Shown in pieces: positions 1 to 9,631 of a DNA stretch of 64,000 nt (position 1 is its first letter; the number at the start of each line of letters is the position of its first letter). Below the pieces are notes generated by a model. That model saw only the letters and a program-made list of their open reading frames with translations, had not been told where the DNA came from and did not search any database. The DNA is from Phycisphaerae bacterium. GTDB taxonomy: Bacteria; Planctomycetota; Phycisphaerae; Phycisphaerales; SM1A02. The position numbers and the translations under genes are program-made. The DNA lies in NCBI GenBank assembly GCA_002716385.1, contig PBAX01000005.1:62001-126000 (forward strand), given 5' to 3'.

Positions 1-204
1 ATCCAGAGCGGTGGATACCCTCTGGTGGATGAAACTGACTCTGGAATCATCACATCCAGCCAGATTGTCCCAACTGCCTGTGGAAAGATCATCTACGACA
101 GTCACGCGATCGCCATCATTCAGAATCCGTTCGACCAGATGCGAACCAATGAAACCAGCCCCGCCAGTAACCAGAATGTGTCTAGGTGATTCCGAACTGG
201 ACAT
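1..204 (-). CDS. NAD-dependent epimerase/dehydratase, partial (cut by window edge)
   Basis: The ATG is at 204 on the minus strand, and 68 codons run off the left edge without a stop. The N-terminus reads a short polar stretch, then [19 protein letters not shown] and [10 protein letters not shown]. This is the Rossmann dinucleotide motif [11 protein letters not shown] followed by the acidic end of strand 2, as in extended SDR sugar-nucleotide epimerases and UDP-glucuronate decarboxylases (known family features). It is the last visible gene of the polysaccharide operon, 51 bases after the Wzc-like gene, so a role in supplying a sugar-nucleotide precursor is likely. Exact substrate cannot be told from the fragment. 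Confidence 0.85.
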   Translation of the reverse strand, partial: MSSSESPRHILVTGGAGFIGSHLVERILNDGDRVTVVDDLSTGSWDNLAGCDDSRVSFIHQRVSTALD

Positions 205-255
205 GGGGACGCGCTTCAGGCTTGACGAACAGATCTTGCTTGCTGTTGAATCGGA

Positions 256-2463
256 CTACTCTTCGATTTCGGTGTACTTGGCCATCAGGCGATAGTTCTT
301 CTTGAAGTAACCACCTGCAGTCTGACGTGGACGATTCAGGATGACTCCAAGCATGTCCGCCTGGGTATCGCTGAATTGACCAACCAGACGCGCGATCAAG
401 CCTCGCTGCTCATGACCGGCCTGAACGACCAGACAGACCGAATCGACCCTGTTAGCGAGAATCATCGCATCCCCGGCAGCAACGGCTGGGGCCGTATCTA
501 TGAGAATGCAGTCGTAACGACTTCTCAGTTCCGCCATCACGGCCGAGAACGACGAATCGTTGAATCGCTCGTACACCCTGCTGGCCGGGGTACCAGGCCC
601 GATCACATCGACTCCATTGCTGGAGGTGATCGCCTGATCGAATTCGGAACTTCCCCCAAGAAGATCACCGAATCCAAGTTTGTTGTCGCTCTCTATCTCG
701 AAGACTTCACTGACATGCGGCTTTCGGAAATTGGCGTCTACAACGACGACTTTCAGTCCTCCGGCGGCTGCCGATAACGCCAGATTCGAAATGATAGTCG
801 TGGTGCCTGATCCAGGCATGCCGCTGGCCAGCATCAATGAACCGTGCCCTTGACGACTCATGGATCTTCGGATTGCATTCCATGCCTGACGACAGCTTTC
901 CGCCAGCACGCTGTCCGGATGATGAAGCTGGATCAATTCGGCCATGTCCGGCATCGTTGGATCCTCGTCCGTATCCGGAATGACGCCCAGAAGCCGGGTA
1001 CCTGGAACAACCAGTAGATCGCTCGGGGTATGAATACGTTGATCGGTGATTGCTCTCAGGAATATGTAGGCGAGATAGAAACCCATGCAGAGAACCACAC
1101 ATAGGGGAATGACGATCTCGGGCTTGGGGAAGGACACGAATCGGGGCATCTCAGCGGGGCTGACCTGACGGACTCTGGATGCATCAGCACGAAGCTTCAT
1201 GAGATTCACGCTGTTCATAAGCTGGAGATGCTCATCCCTCTGTCGCTCCAGCAGATCCCGCTGAGAAACATAGGATTCGAACAAGGAGGCATCCGATGCC
1301 AGAGAGCGCATTCTGGCATCCTTTTCCTCCAGATCGGTTTCGATTCGCTCCACCAGACTCTTGAGTCGACCGATCTCGCTGGACCAAGTCCTCAGTCTCG
1401 CATTCAGATTCCGCTTCAGCAATTCATCCGTCTTGGCTTCGATCTGCTGCTGTGTACCGCGAATGCTGGCTTCGATCTGACGTATCTGATTCGACGTGGC
1501 ATGGAATCGTTCACGAAGGGAACGCTCCTCTGCCCGATAGGTCTCAAGTAGACGTATCTGGCTCTGCACGGATGGATCGTTCTCAGCCTCGACTACATCC
1601 TCCGAAGTCGGTTCGACGGTGCCTTCAAGCTTGGCGGCCGTCTGCATGTACTGCGACTCCGCGCTGGTCAGATCATTTCGGGCAACCGTCAAGGACTGGG
1701 TCAAGTTGTCAACTTCCGTTGCCGTCTGGGAGAACCGAGGGTCATCGAGGGTCGTTATCCCCTTCGACACGATGAATCCTTGAATTTCATCACGAAGATC
1801 CTGAAGCGCATGGCGAGTACGACGCAACTGGTCCTCGAAGAGGGACTCGTTGTCGCTGAACTGCCTTTCATCCAGTCGCTTCAGCTTCGACCCATAGGTA
1901 CGAGCAATCGAATCGAGTACCTTCGGAACATCCGCCGCGGTCGGCGCAGACCACTTCAAGCTGAAGAGGTTCGTATCCTTGTAGATCGGTGTGCGTAGAC
2001 TCTGCTGCAATTCGTCTACCGCCGCCTCGACCATTGGCTGATTCGAAACCGGATCGATGAAATTGAGCGCCAGCCACTTGGTACCCCGAACAGTGGGGTC
2101 GAGAATCGCCTCTTCCAGAACATCCCGCTCGATAATGAACTTGGTCTGGGTCTTTGCGACCCGGTCGACCGCCTTTGTGTCGATGGAATCACGAGTACCG
2201 ATTTCGGTCGCTTCTCTCAGACCTGGCCTGATCTCGAACAGGATCTCGGAGCTGTACTGAGGCGCATAGACGAGCAGTGTGAAATACGCCCCGGTCCCAA
2301 GACCAACACCGATGATGAATGACACAATGAGGCCAAGGACATGTTGACGAACGATGCGGACAGGATCAATGGTCACCCGACTGGCAGATGCGGGAGCACC
2401 CGCTCGAAGTCTGGAGGAGGGCTGCGAGGAACGGCCACCTGAATTGCTCGGAGCTTTCGACAT
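256..2463 (-). CDS. Wzc/GumC-like chain-length determinant fused to BY-kinase-type ATPase with degenerate P-loop
   Basis: This is a 735-residue inner-membrane polysaccharide co-polymerase. A first membrane segment lies near residues 42-65, a long coiled-coil periplasmic region follows, and a second membrane segment lies near 455-475. The cytoplasmic domain resembles CpsD/Wzc tyrosine autokinases: a P-loop region near 545-556, Walker A' VVVVDANFRKP and Walker B CILIDTAPAV. The P-loop reads GMPGSGTTT, so the usual lysine is Thr554; I checked this on the nucleotides at 802-804. Only three tyrosines lie in the last 20 residues. It probably controls polymer length and export, but classical kinase activity is doubtful. 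A possible SD GGAGG lies 17 bases before the ATG. Confidence 0.88.
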   Translation of the reverse strand: MSKAPSNSGGRSSQPSSRLRAGAPASASRVTIDPVRIVRQHVLGLIVSFIIGVGLGTGAYFTLLVYAPQYSSEILFEIRPGLREATEIGTRDSIDTKAVDRVAKTQTKFIIERDVLEEAILDPTVRGTKWLALNFIDPVSNQPMVEAAVDELQQSLRTPIYKDTNLFSLKWSAPTAADVPKVLDSIARTYGSKLKRLDERQFSDNESLFEDQLRRTRHALQDLRDEIQGFIVSKGITTLDDPRFSQTATEVDNLTQSLTVARNDLTSAESQYMQTAAKLEGTVEPTSEDVVEAENDPSVQSQIRLLETYRAEERSLRERFHATSNQIRQIEASIRGTQQQIEAKTDELLKRNLNARLRTWSSEIGRLKSLVERIETDLEEKDARMRSLASDASLFESYVSQRDLLERQRDEHLQLMNSVNLMKLRADASRVRQVSPAEMPRFVSFPKPEIVIPLCVVLCMGFYLAYIFLRAITDQRIHTPSDLLVVPGTRLLGVIPDTDEDPTMPDMAELIQLHHPDSVLAESCRQAWNAIRRSMSRQGHGSLMLASGMPGSGTTTIISNLALSAAAGGLKVVVVDANFRKPHVSEVFEIESDNKLGFGDLLGGSSEFDQAITSSNGVDVIGPGTPASRVYERFNDSSFSAVMAELRSRYDCILIDTAPAVAAGDAMILANRVDSVCLVVQAGHEQRGLIARLVGQFSDTQADMLGVILNRPRQTAGGYFKKNYRLMAKYTEIEE

Positions 2464-2519
2464 CTGTTCTACGTAGCCTCCTAATCGGCCCCTTTCGAGC
2501 CCAAATCCTCATTCAGAGA

Positions 2520-5500
2520 TCAGCCTCCAGAGGCCAATTGCCTCTGCAGGGCCTCTGCCTTGGCCTTCATGGCATCATCATCGGCAATTTCCATCGCCAA
2601 ACGCACCTGCTCTCTTGCCTTTTCTACGCGGTTCTGGCTCAAATAGATCTCCGCAAGGTGCAAATGGGCCCTGGGAGTGGCCTGACGGCGTATTGACTGT
2701 GAAACCAGATCTTCACCTTTGGCTCCTTGGCCAGCCTTGAAATAGGCCCAGCCCTCTACATCCATTATGGCCGCATCTCTTGGCCGGAGCCTGGACGCCT
2801 GTTCGGCGAACTGAATCGCCTTCTCGGGTGTTTCAGAATGGTCTGAATAGAGCAGAGCGATGCTGGCAAGAACCTCGGCATCCTGAGGCCGATAATCCAG
2901 CTGCTTCAATCGTCCGGCAAGGGCGACATCATAATTACCCAGCTTCTCCTGAATTGTGGCCATCGTGTCAATGATTGCCGGATTGTCCGGGGCCAGACTG
3001 ATCGCCTCCTCGGCATAGGGCAATGCTTTCTGAGGATCGTTACTCAAGGTCGCCAGCAGGTAGGAATAGTTGTTGAGTGCCATCGAATCACCGGGGCTCA
3101 ATTCCACAATCTGACGATAGGTTTTTTCCGCCTCAGAGTTTCGGCCGGATTCGAGCTCCAGCGCACCGAGCATAGACAACGCCTCGACCACTCTGTCTGG
3201 TGAATCACGTCGGGCTTTCTCCACCGACTTGTTCTGCCATTCCAGGGCCTTGTCCCATGTCTCAGGAGAATCCCATCGACTCCAGTAGAGAGCCATGCCG
3301 GCGAGATCCTCAATGGTCGGATCACCCTCGATTGCATTCAATGCGAAGGACTCTCCTTCTTTTGGATCCTCGTTCGAGAAGACCACCTGGACATCTTCGT
3401 ACCAACCAGGCAGCCATACTCTTGATAGATCACCACTCTGGAATGCTTTCAGATAGGTGTCACGAGCGAGTTTTATTCTCGCCTTCGCCTGCGCATTCGC
3501 GCGAACTCGAGCAAGCGCCTTGGCCTGAATCGACTGCATGAATGCATTGTTTCCCAGAATCCTCTGATGAGTCTGCACCATCTTCAGGGCGGCATCATGA
3601 TCCCAACGTTCGGTTGATCTCGTCACATCATTCAGTCGAGCAAGCAATCTGATCGACGGCTGCAGATTGAATGATTCGGTGTATGCCTTGGTCGCCTCAT
3701 AGATATCGCCCTTTTTGACCATGAAGTCGCCCAGCATCTCAAGCCACACTGAGGATTCTGGTTCCAGAACGACTGCAGCCCTGATCACATCCTCGGCCCG
3801 ATCAGGACTTCCGGAGTCCATATGGGCCGTGACCAGACGCTCACGAACCGACTGGGCAGTGGGGTTTGAACGGAGAAACTCCTCCATGTCCAGAACCGCA
3901 GCTCTCGTGTTATTGGAGGCCTGATGGATGTCGGCCTTGATGAGAATCAGATTCTCATCACCTCTGGCCATGACACTTGCGCCGTCGAGAACGCTCTCGG
4001 CCTCATCGAGAAGTCTCTGATCTCGCGTACGGATGTATTCGGAAAGCAGACTTCGAGCCAGAAGTTCGTAGGGGCGTGACTGATCGGCATCGAATCCTAT
4101 GGCATTTCTGAGGTGATTCCTGTACTCGTCAATCGCCATCTTCTCTGCAGTCGCATCTCCACGAGCTCCGGCAATCGTCGATTCCCTCTCTGAAAGAAAT
4201 GCCTCCAGCATGGCGACCTCGAAGGGTCTGCCGCCGATATCCTTAAGAGCCGCAAGCTCTCGACGGCCCTTGTCGAACTGCTGATTCTTCAGATAGCTCT
4301 CGATGAGCCTGTCACGCATGACGACATCGGAGTCGGGCACCGCAATGGCCGCCTCAAGATGCGGGATCGCTTCCTTGTACTTTCCCTGAGAGTAAAGGAC
4401 GGACCCGAGTGCGGCATCGATCTCCCTCTTCTCAGATTGGGTATCAAGGCCATCTTGCAGCAGACCAATTGCTTCGCCAACGCGTTCGTTGTCGATAAGA
4501 AACTGGGCTGACGCCATTGTCTGAACCGACAGATCGGTTCTGGTGTCGGCCTTATCCAGATACCTTCTCAGTACACCCGCTGCCTTGTCCGAAAGCTGCC
4601 TGTCGATGTAGATCCGAGCGTGCATGATCGCCTGATAGAAGTCCTCATCTTCTTCAGTCTCGATCTGCTCGAGGATCTCATCCATGATTTCATCCCATCG
4701 GGACTGGAGTTTCCCCAGCAGTTCAGCCTGCCTCGTTGCGGACATGCCGAGCCACTGCCGCGCCGTCACCATACGTTTGCCATTCTCACTCAGGATCATC
4801 TCGTGAGTTGGCTCGATCATTGCAAGGAGGGCCGCAAGACGAATAGCGTTGTCCCTATCTTCAGGCCGCTCTTTCCATCTCGCCGTTCTTCTGTTGAAGA
4901 CGATCCCCGGATCGCCGAATCTAGCCTCCGCCTCCAGCCAGAGATTCGTGATCTTCTGATTCGTGCTGAACTTCTGCGATGACTCCCTCAGTACCGCCAA
5001 TGCACGCGCGGAATCGCCGTCCGGTCGCAACAGAAGCATCACGTACTTCTGCAGAGTCGCCGCACTCGTAGGATTCAAGCGGAACGATTCCTCATAGGCG
5101 CGTTCGGCATTCTGGATTTCCGAATTGAGCTCGTAGCCCCAGGCCAGCGTTCGCCAGGCGAGATCCGACCAGGCTGCCATTTCCGTGGCCCGCTGGGCAG
5201 CACTGATGCCTCGTGCGATCGACTCGGTCGGGTCCTCATCGTTGTCGAGCTTGTATGCCGCAATCGCCAACTCGAGTCTGGCTTCGGCAAGGTTGCCTTC
5301 AACCTTGTCGAAGTTCTTCTCGCGTGCCTTGGGCAACATCTCTCGAGCTTCCTTGAATCTACCCTCTGCCAGATACTCCTCGAAGCGTCCGATGTAGGCG
5401 CCTGCAACGGTGTCGATCGCAGACTCCGCAGCCGCTTGATATTCCTTCATTGCCTCCCGTGCGGCTGCCGCAACCTCGAGATGCTTCTCCGCACGATCGA

Positions 5501-7619
5501 AGAGGCTCTGATCCCTGGCCGATTCGGCCAATTGCTCCCTGACTTTCGCCAGAGTCCGCAGATTCTCGTGAATCATGGCATCGCATTCCAACGGATCATC
5601 GTAGCGATCCTTGCAATAGAACTTGACACCTTCGATTGGATCCCCGTATCGGACACGCAGCAGCTTCAGGCGTTCACTGTTGGGCTGTTGTTCAATCGCC
5701 TGTTCAATGTACGCCTGTGACTGATCAAGATCTCCACCCATGGAATAAGCGTGCGCCAAGCCGACAAGAAGACGGATATCGCTTCCACTCTTGCTCATTT
5801 CATCCAACAGCAACTGCTGGGCGGCGATCACATCCTCGTTATCGATGGCCCGATCCGCCTGGGACAGCGCCACCAGCACCGTATCTGAAATGTCGTCCGG
5901 GATGTCCCCCCCATCCATCTCCATGATCTTCAATGCGTCATAGGTATTGGCAAGGATCTGATTCCGTTCGATCACACTCGGGGGAAGCTGCCTGAAAAGA
6001 GCCACACCCTTGGCTGGCGCCTGAATTCTTCCGTAGAGTTCCGCCAACTGGAGATGGTTTCGAAGATCGCTCGGATAGGCGGTGATCGCATCCTGCAGCC
6101 GTTGTTCCGCCAGGCCGTTCTGGCCATTCTGTTCCAATGCCCTCGCGGCCTGTCGCAATGTGATCGCCGAGGGATTGCCCTGTGCAATGACTTTTTCAAA
6201 CAAACCTGCCGCCTTGGCATACTCCCTATCGGCCATCGCGATCTTCGCATCCGCCTCAAGCAACATAGGATTGTTCTCTTCCCCGCCGATCAGCTCGCGG
6301 AGCTTGTCTCGAAAACGAATCAACTGTTCGTATTCAGCCGTACGGTCGGAATCAGTCTGCATGTTGAACAAGGCATGCTGCGTATCGAAGGCGAGCTTTG
6401 CAGCTAGTTTCTTGTAGCCCCATTGCGTCCTCGCCTCGAGTGAAACCGGCTTGGATTCCATCTCGATCATGTCAATCGCGGTATCCAGAGTCGATTCGTA
6501 ATCGCCTCCTGCATATTGGCTCTTGGCCAGGTTGTATCGGAAACGATCGTTGTCCGGATTCACCTCGATCGCCTTCTCGAGAATCTTCTGCGATCTGGCC
6601 TCGCCTTCGAAGCCGTCGGCAAGCCTGAGATAACGAACGATGTCCATCACAGCGGATTCATTGTCAATGGCACGCGTCGATACGATCAACTCCGCTGTAG
6701 CCAGCGAATCCTCCACCTTGTCCCGTGTCTCCTGAAGCTTTTCAGGAGATATGGAACCCGGCTCACGGATGTTCTTGCCGATGTGCCAGAGTTGGTCCAC
6801 ATAGGCGTCACGGAGAATCTCGAGAACCGTGTAGACGCCCTGGGGGTTAGTCTCGACGGCCTTATCGAAAGTCTCCTTGGCGATCGCCAAATTGCGTTCC
6901 TCCTGAGCGTAGCGACTCTCGAGGCCCAGCCTTCGAGCGACCGCCATGCGGCCAAAGGCGAGCTTGGCCAGACCGATGTCGCTGTCGGGAACCAGCTCGA
7001 GATGCTTCTCGAGATCCGATTCGCCGGGAAAACGAATATTTCCAAGACCATCGATATTGTCGGTGAGCTTCTCATCCTCCAGAAGAAGATCACATGAACC
7101 CCTGATGTAGTAGGCACGCGCGACGACGTCCGTGTTTTCGGGAAGCCTGTTGATTATGTTGCTGGCGACGTCTCGCAGCAGTCGCCAGAAGCTCTGATCA
7201 CCGGTAAGAAGAGCCGCTCGGTAATGCTCCTCGAGAACCGTGGCAGCCTTGGCCTCCTCCTCGCCCATCGGCGCATGAAGCGCGGCCTGTTGAAGCAACT
7301 GGAGATATCGCTGATACATCTCCGAGGCCTGCTGAGGCGTCTCGGGGTAGCGTTGTGCCCACACTTCAAGAAGCTTGTTCGTCGCCTCGACATTACCCGG
7401 CTGCTTGTTCAGAACACGACCGTAGTAGCCTGCGGCCTTCTTCAGGTCACCCGCCTCGTAGTATTCATTGGCGGTTCTGAGATTGCGATCGACATTCCCC
7501 TTCAGACGGAGAAACAGGAGCCCGCCGATGATCGCGACCCCCATGAAAACCAGCAGACCGATGATGGTCAGCATGCGATAGTTGACTCGGGCCGACTTCT
7601 TTTTCTTCTTCTTAGGCAT
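2520..7619 (-). CDS. Very large membrane-anchored TPR-repeat protein of the EPS/exosortase operon
   Basis: A 1699-residue protein starts with a lysine run (KKKKKK), then one membrane segment at about residues 16-38. Almost all the rest is tetratricopeptide-like helical pairs, for example A-x-x-Y-x-G-x-L-x-K-A near 50-65 and clear repeats at the C-terminus around 1490-1690 (LNNYSYLLA, ALPYAEEAI, DAEVLASIALLYSD). TPR proteins such as PrsT accompany exosortase/EPS loci in Proteobacteria, where they are thought to scaffold assembly; that role is inferred here. The topology suggests an N-in anchor with the repeat superhelix outside the cytoplasm. It sits 30 bases after the exosortase and 56 before the Wzc-like gene. 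The SD AGGAAA precedes the ATG. Confidence 0.85.
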   Translation of the reverse strand: MPKKKKKKSARVNYRMLTIIGLLVFMGVAIIGGLLFLRLKGNVDRNLRTANEYYEAGDLKKAAGYYGRVLNKQPGNVEATNKLLEVWAQRYPETPQQASEMYQRYLQLLQQAALHAPMGEEEAKAATVLEEHYRAALLTGDQSFWRLLRDVASNIINRLPENTDVVARAYYIRGSCDLLLEDEKLTDNIDGLGNIRFPGESDLEKHLELVPDSDIGLAKLAFGRMAVARRLGLESRYAQEERNLAIAKETFDKAVETNPQGVYTVLEILRDAYVDQLWHIGKNIREPGSISPEKLQETRDKVEDSLATAELIVSTRAIDNESAVMDIVRYLRLADGFEGEARSQKILEKAIEVNPDNDRFRYNLAKSQYAGGDYESTLDTAIDMIEMESKPVSLEARTQWGYKKLAAKLAFDTQHALFNMQTDSDRTAEYEQLIRFRDKLRELIGGEENNPMLLEADAKIAMADREYAKAAGLFEKVIAQGNPSAITLRQAARALEQNGQNGLAEQRLQDAITAYPSDLRNHLQLAELYGRIQAPAKGVALFRQLPPSVIERNQILANTYDALKIMEMDGGDIPDDISDTVLVALSQADRAIDNEDVIAAQQLLLDEMSKSGSDIRLLVGLAHAYSMGGDLDQSQAYIEQAIEQQPNSERLKLLRVRYGDPIEGVKFYCKDRYDDPLECDAMIHENLRTLAKVREQLAESARDQSLFDRAEKHLEVAAAAREAMKEYQAAAESAIDTVAGAYIGRFEEYLAEGRFKEAREMLPKAREKNFDKVEGNLAEARLELAIAAYKLDNDEDPTESIARGISAAQRATEMAAWSDLAWRTLAWGYELNSEIQNAERAYEESFRLNPTSAATLQKYVMLLLRPDGDSARALAVLRESSQKFSTNQKITNLWLEAEARFGDPGIVFNRRTARWKERPEDRDNAIRLAALLAMIEPTHEMILSENGKRMVTARQWLGMSATRQAELLGKLQSRWDEIMDEILEQIETEEDEDFYQAIMHARIYIDRQLSDKAAGVLRRYLDKADTRTDLSVQTMASAQFLIDNERVGEAIGLLQDGLDTQSEKREIDAALGSVLYSQGKYKEAIPHLEAAIAVPDSDVVMRDRLIESYLKNQQFDKGRRELAALKDIGGRPFEVAMLEAFLSERESTIAGARGDATAEKMAIDEYRNHLRNAIGFDADQSRPYELLARSLLSEYIRTRDQRLLDEAESVLDGASVMARGDENLILIKADIHQASNNTRAAVLDMEEFLRSNPTAQSVRERLVTAHMDSGSPDRAEDVIRAAVVLEPESSVWLEMLGDFMVKKGDIYEATKAYTESFNLQPSIRLLARLNDVTRSTERWDHDAALKMVQTHQRILGNNAFMQSIQAKALARVRANAQAKARIKLARDTYLKAFQSGDLSRVWLPGWYEDVQVVFSNEDPKEGESFALNAIEGDPTIEDLAGMALYWSRWDSPETWDKALEWQNKSVEKARRDSPDRVVEALSMLGALELESGRNSEAEKTYRQIVELSPGDSMALNNYSYLLATLSNDPQKALPYAEEAISLAPDNPAIIDTMATIQEKLGNYDVALAGRLKQLDYRPQDAEVLASIALLYSDHSETPEKAIQFAEQASRLRPRDAAIMDVEGWAYFKAGQGAKGEDLVSQSIRRQATPRAHLHLAEIYLSQNRVEKAREQVRLAMEIADDDAMKAKAEALQRQLASGG

Positions 7620-7649
7620 TGTTGCTTTTCCTGCAGGACATACTGAATG

Positions 7650-9548
7650 CTATTCCTTGACCGTCTCGATTGATACCTCTACCCAGTCGGGAAGACATCT
7701 GGCGATCTCGGGAATCATAGGTTCCATGAACGAAGTCGACAGATCGATGAATCTTTCGGTGCTCAGAGGCTCTTCCCATGCCGTTGTGAGCTGCACCTTG
7801 CAAAAATAGGCCTTCTTGTCCTCCGGCTTGAATGCCAGCAACTTGACCCCCCAGGGATCTGGTGTCAATCGGCCATTGGCAATGAAGAAATAACCTGCGA
7901 AAACGGACAAGTCGGGATTGGCGGGACTTCCGAACTTCGTCGTGCGAAGCTTGAATTCACCAGCAGGCAATCTGACGATCTCATTGCGACCACCAGACCG
8001 CTCAAGATTGACGATCCTGTACGGCTCCCCATCAAGCTCATGGTACTGATCGTCCATCCAGAAGGACTCATTCATGTTCAGTGGATAGTTGATCGGCTCC
8101 GCCTGCTCCTGAGTCAAGCCTCCAGCCACCAGGCATCGATCCGGAACGTGGGGAATCGTATCGATGTGTCCCGTGTAGTACGCGACATGGAGCTGGATCG
8201 GCGGCATATCCGGTTCATCCGAATTGAAATACTGCCTTGTGAGATATCGCTCCGTGCCGAGCTGCTCGACACCGGCATCATCCATACGCCGCTCCATCTC
8301 ACGTGATGAGAACCATGGGCCCACCTTGTATGGAATCGTATCGAGGGCATGGCGTGGCGCCACCGGCTCCTTCTCCAGATAGACACCAAGCGACCTAGCA
8401 GCAAGCTGTATGGACAGGCCCCCACCAACAAGTAGCACGATTGCCGTTATGAACGCCACTCTCGTGTTCGAGCTGAAACGTATGTCGATCGCCGACTCGT
8501 CTTCCGCGTTGGATCTCGCCGAGGGGTCCTCATCAACAATGAGCTGCTTGAGGATCCAGACGATTCCCATGTAGATCAGAAAAGCCGGAACCAACCAGAG
8601 CAGTCCGACCATCGTATGGAAGTCGCCTGCGGCGAACTGGCTGTCTTGAGTCGCCAGTATTCCAAGGGTCATTACACGAAGGATATTGACGAATACCGCG
8701 GTCGGAAATGCCAGCAAGACGAGAAGCACACGCTGGAACAGTGTCCAGATGACCATGAAGCCTCTGCTTCGGGCACTGCCACCCATAGGTCGTCGACTGA
8801 ACAACCGCTTGAAGACTATCCAGAGAGTCAGGAATGGATATCGCGTCTTGAAGGGGAAGCCCGCATAGGCGATGGCCACACCGAGTGCCAGAAAGGCAAC
8901 AAGCATTCGCATTCCCGAACAGGCTTCTGCGATGTTGACCGGCACCATCTCGCCTTGATGGAACAACTGCAGGGTGTTACCGGAGCGCTCCACGTCAAAG
9001 CCGATGAGCGACAAGCCGTAGTAGGAGCCCACTGCAGCGATATCCTGCAGCTGATAAGTCACGATTTCCAGAAAGCGATCCGAGATGGTTTGGCCGAAGA
9101 TGATCAGATAGAGCGTCGGGAACCAGAGCCAACGCATGGCCTTCCATCCACAGAAGAAGAGCATCAGACCGAAGATGCTGAGCCCCACTCCGAAACCCAT
9201 GATGTTGTGATGACGAAGCATCATCGGACCAAGTGCACTGAGGCTGTAGACGCCTACGCCAATCAGAATCAACAGAAGCCCGGACCAAGCGATCGAAAAC
9301 GGTTCAGCGAAGACCCTGCGACGATTGAGATAGACGAACCAGCAGGCGATGAAGGGAATGACGAGCGTATGTCCCCAATCCGCCTGTTCCTGAATGGCCC
9401 ACTGGAACTGCCTTTGCAGAAAGGACCAGAAGAGCCAGACGAATACGGCACATAGGGCCACCAGTGAACCGCCCATCACCGGATCGATGCCCGTGGCACC
9501 CTGCGGCGCATTTAAACTAGTTGGAGATGTGGAAGGTTTGGTGCTCAT
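7650..9548 (-). CDS. Exosortase fused to a C-terminal EpsI domain
   Basis: A 632-residue multi-pass membrane protein. Residues 1-340 are the exosortase, a membrane transpeptidase that cleaves and sorts proteins with C-terminal PEP-CTERM-like signals. The catalytic Cys210 is in AEACSGMR, Arg291 in FVNILRV and His311 in GDFHTMVG. Residues about 360-632 match EpsI (DUF3485), including PHVPDRCLVAGG. Fused exosortase-EpsI proteins are known. Unusually, Cys210 to Arg291 spans 81 residues; from memory of XrtA-type sequences the usual gap is about 45, so a basic insert of roughly 36 residues (around 232-270) sits in this loop. I found no PEP-CTERM substrate in the window, so its targets lie elsewhere. 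Confidence 0.9.
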   Translation of the reverse strand: MSTKPSTSPTSLNAPQGATGIDPVMGGSLVALCAVFVWLFWSFLQRQFQWAIQEQADWGHTLVIPFIACWFVYLNRRRVFAEPFSIAWSGLLLILIGVGVYSLSALGPMMLRHHNIMGFGVGLSIFGLMLFFCGWKAMRWLWFPTLYLIIFGQTISDRFLEIVTYQLQDIAAVGSYYGLSLIGFDVERSGNTLQLFHQGEMVPVNIAEACSGMRMLVAFLALGVAIAYAGFPFKTRYPFLTLWIVFKRLFSRRPMGGSARSRGFMVIWTLFQRVLLVLLAFPTAVFVNILRVMTLGILATQDSQFAAGDFHTMVGLLWLVPAFLIYMGIVWILKQLIVDEDPSARSNAEDESAIDIRFSSNTRVAFITAIVLLVGGGLSIQLAARSLGVYLEKEPVAPRHALDTIPYKVGPWFSSREMERRMDDAGVEQLGTERYLTRQYFNSDEPDMPPIQLHVAYYTGHIDTIPHVPDRCLVAGGLTQEQAEPINYPLNMNESFWMDDQYHELDGEPYRIVNLERSGGRNEIVRLPAGEFKLRTTKFGSPANPDLSVFAGYFFIANGRLTPDPWGVKLLAFKPEDKKAYFCKVQLTTAWEEPLSTERFIDLSTSFMEPMIPEIARCLPDWVEVSIETVKE

Positions 9549-9631
9549 GTCCAGATCACAGCCGAAGATGCCGAACAGAAATAGGAGTCCCGCTTGAACT
9601 TGAACAGGAATTCGGCGGCGTTAGACAATGA

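Noticed and set aside
8616..9455. A 279-codon open frame opposite the exosortase
   Set aside because: It is very rich in Glu/His/Asp and has no recognisable fold; the exosortase catalytic residues are on the other strand.
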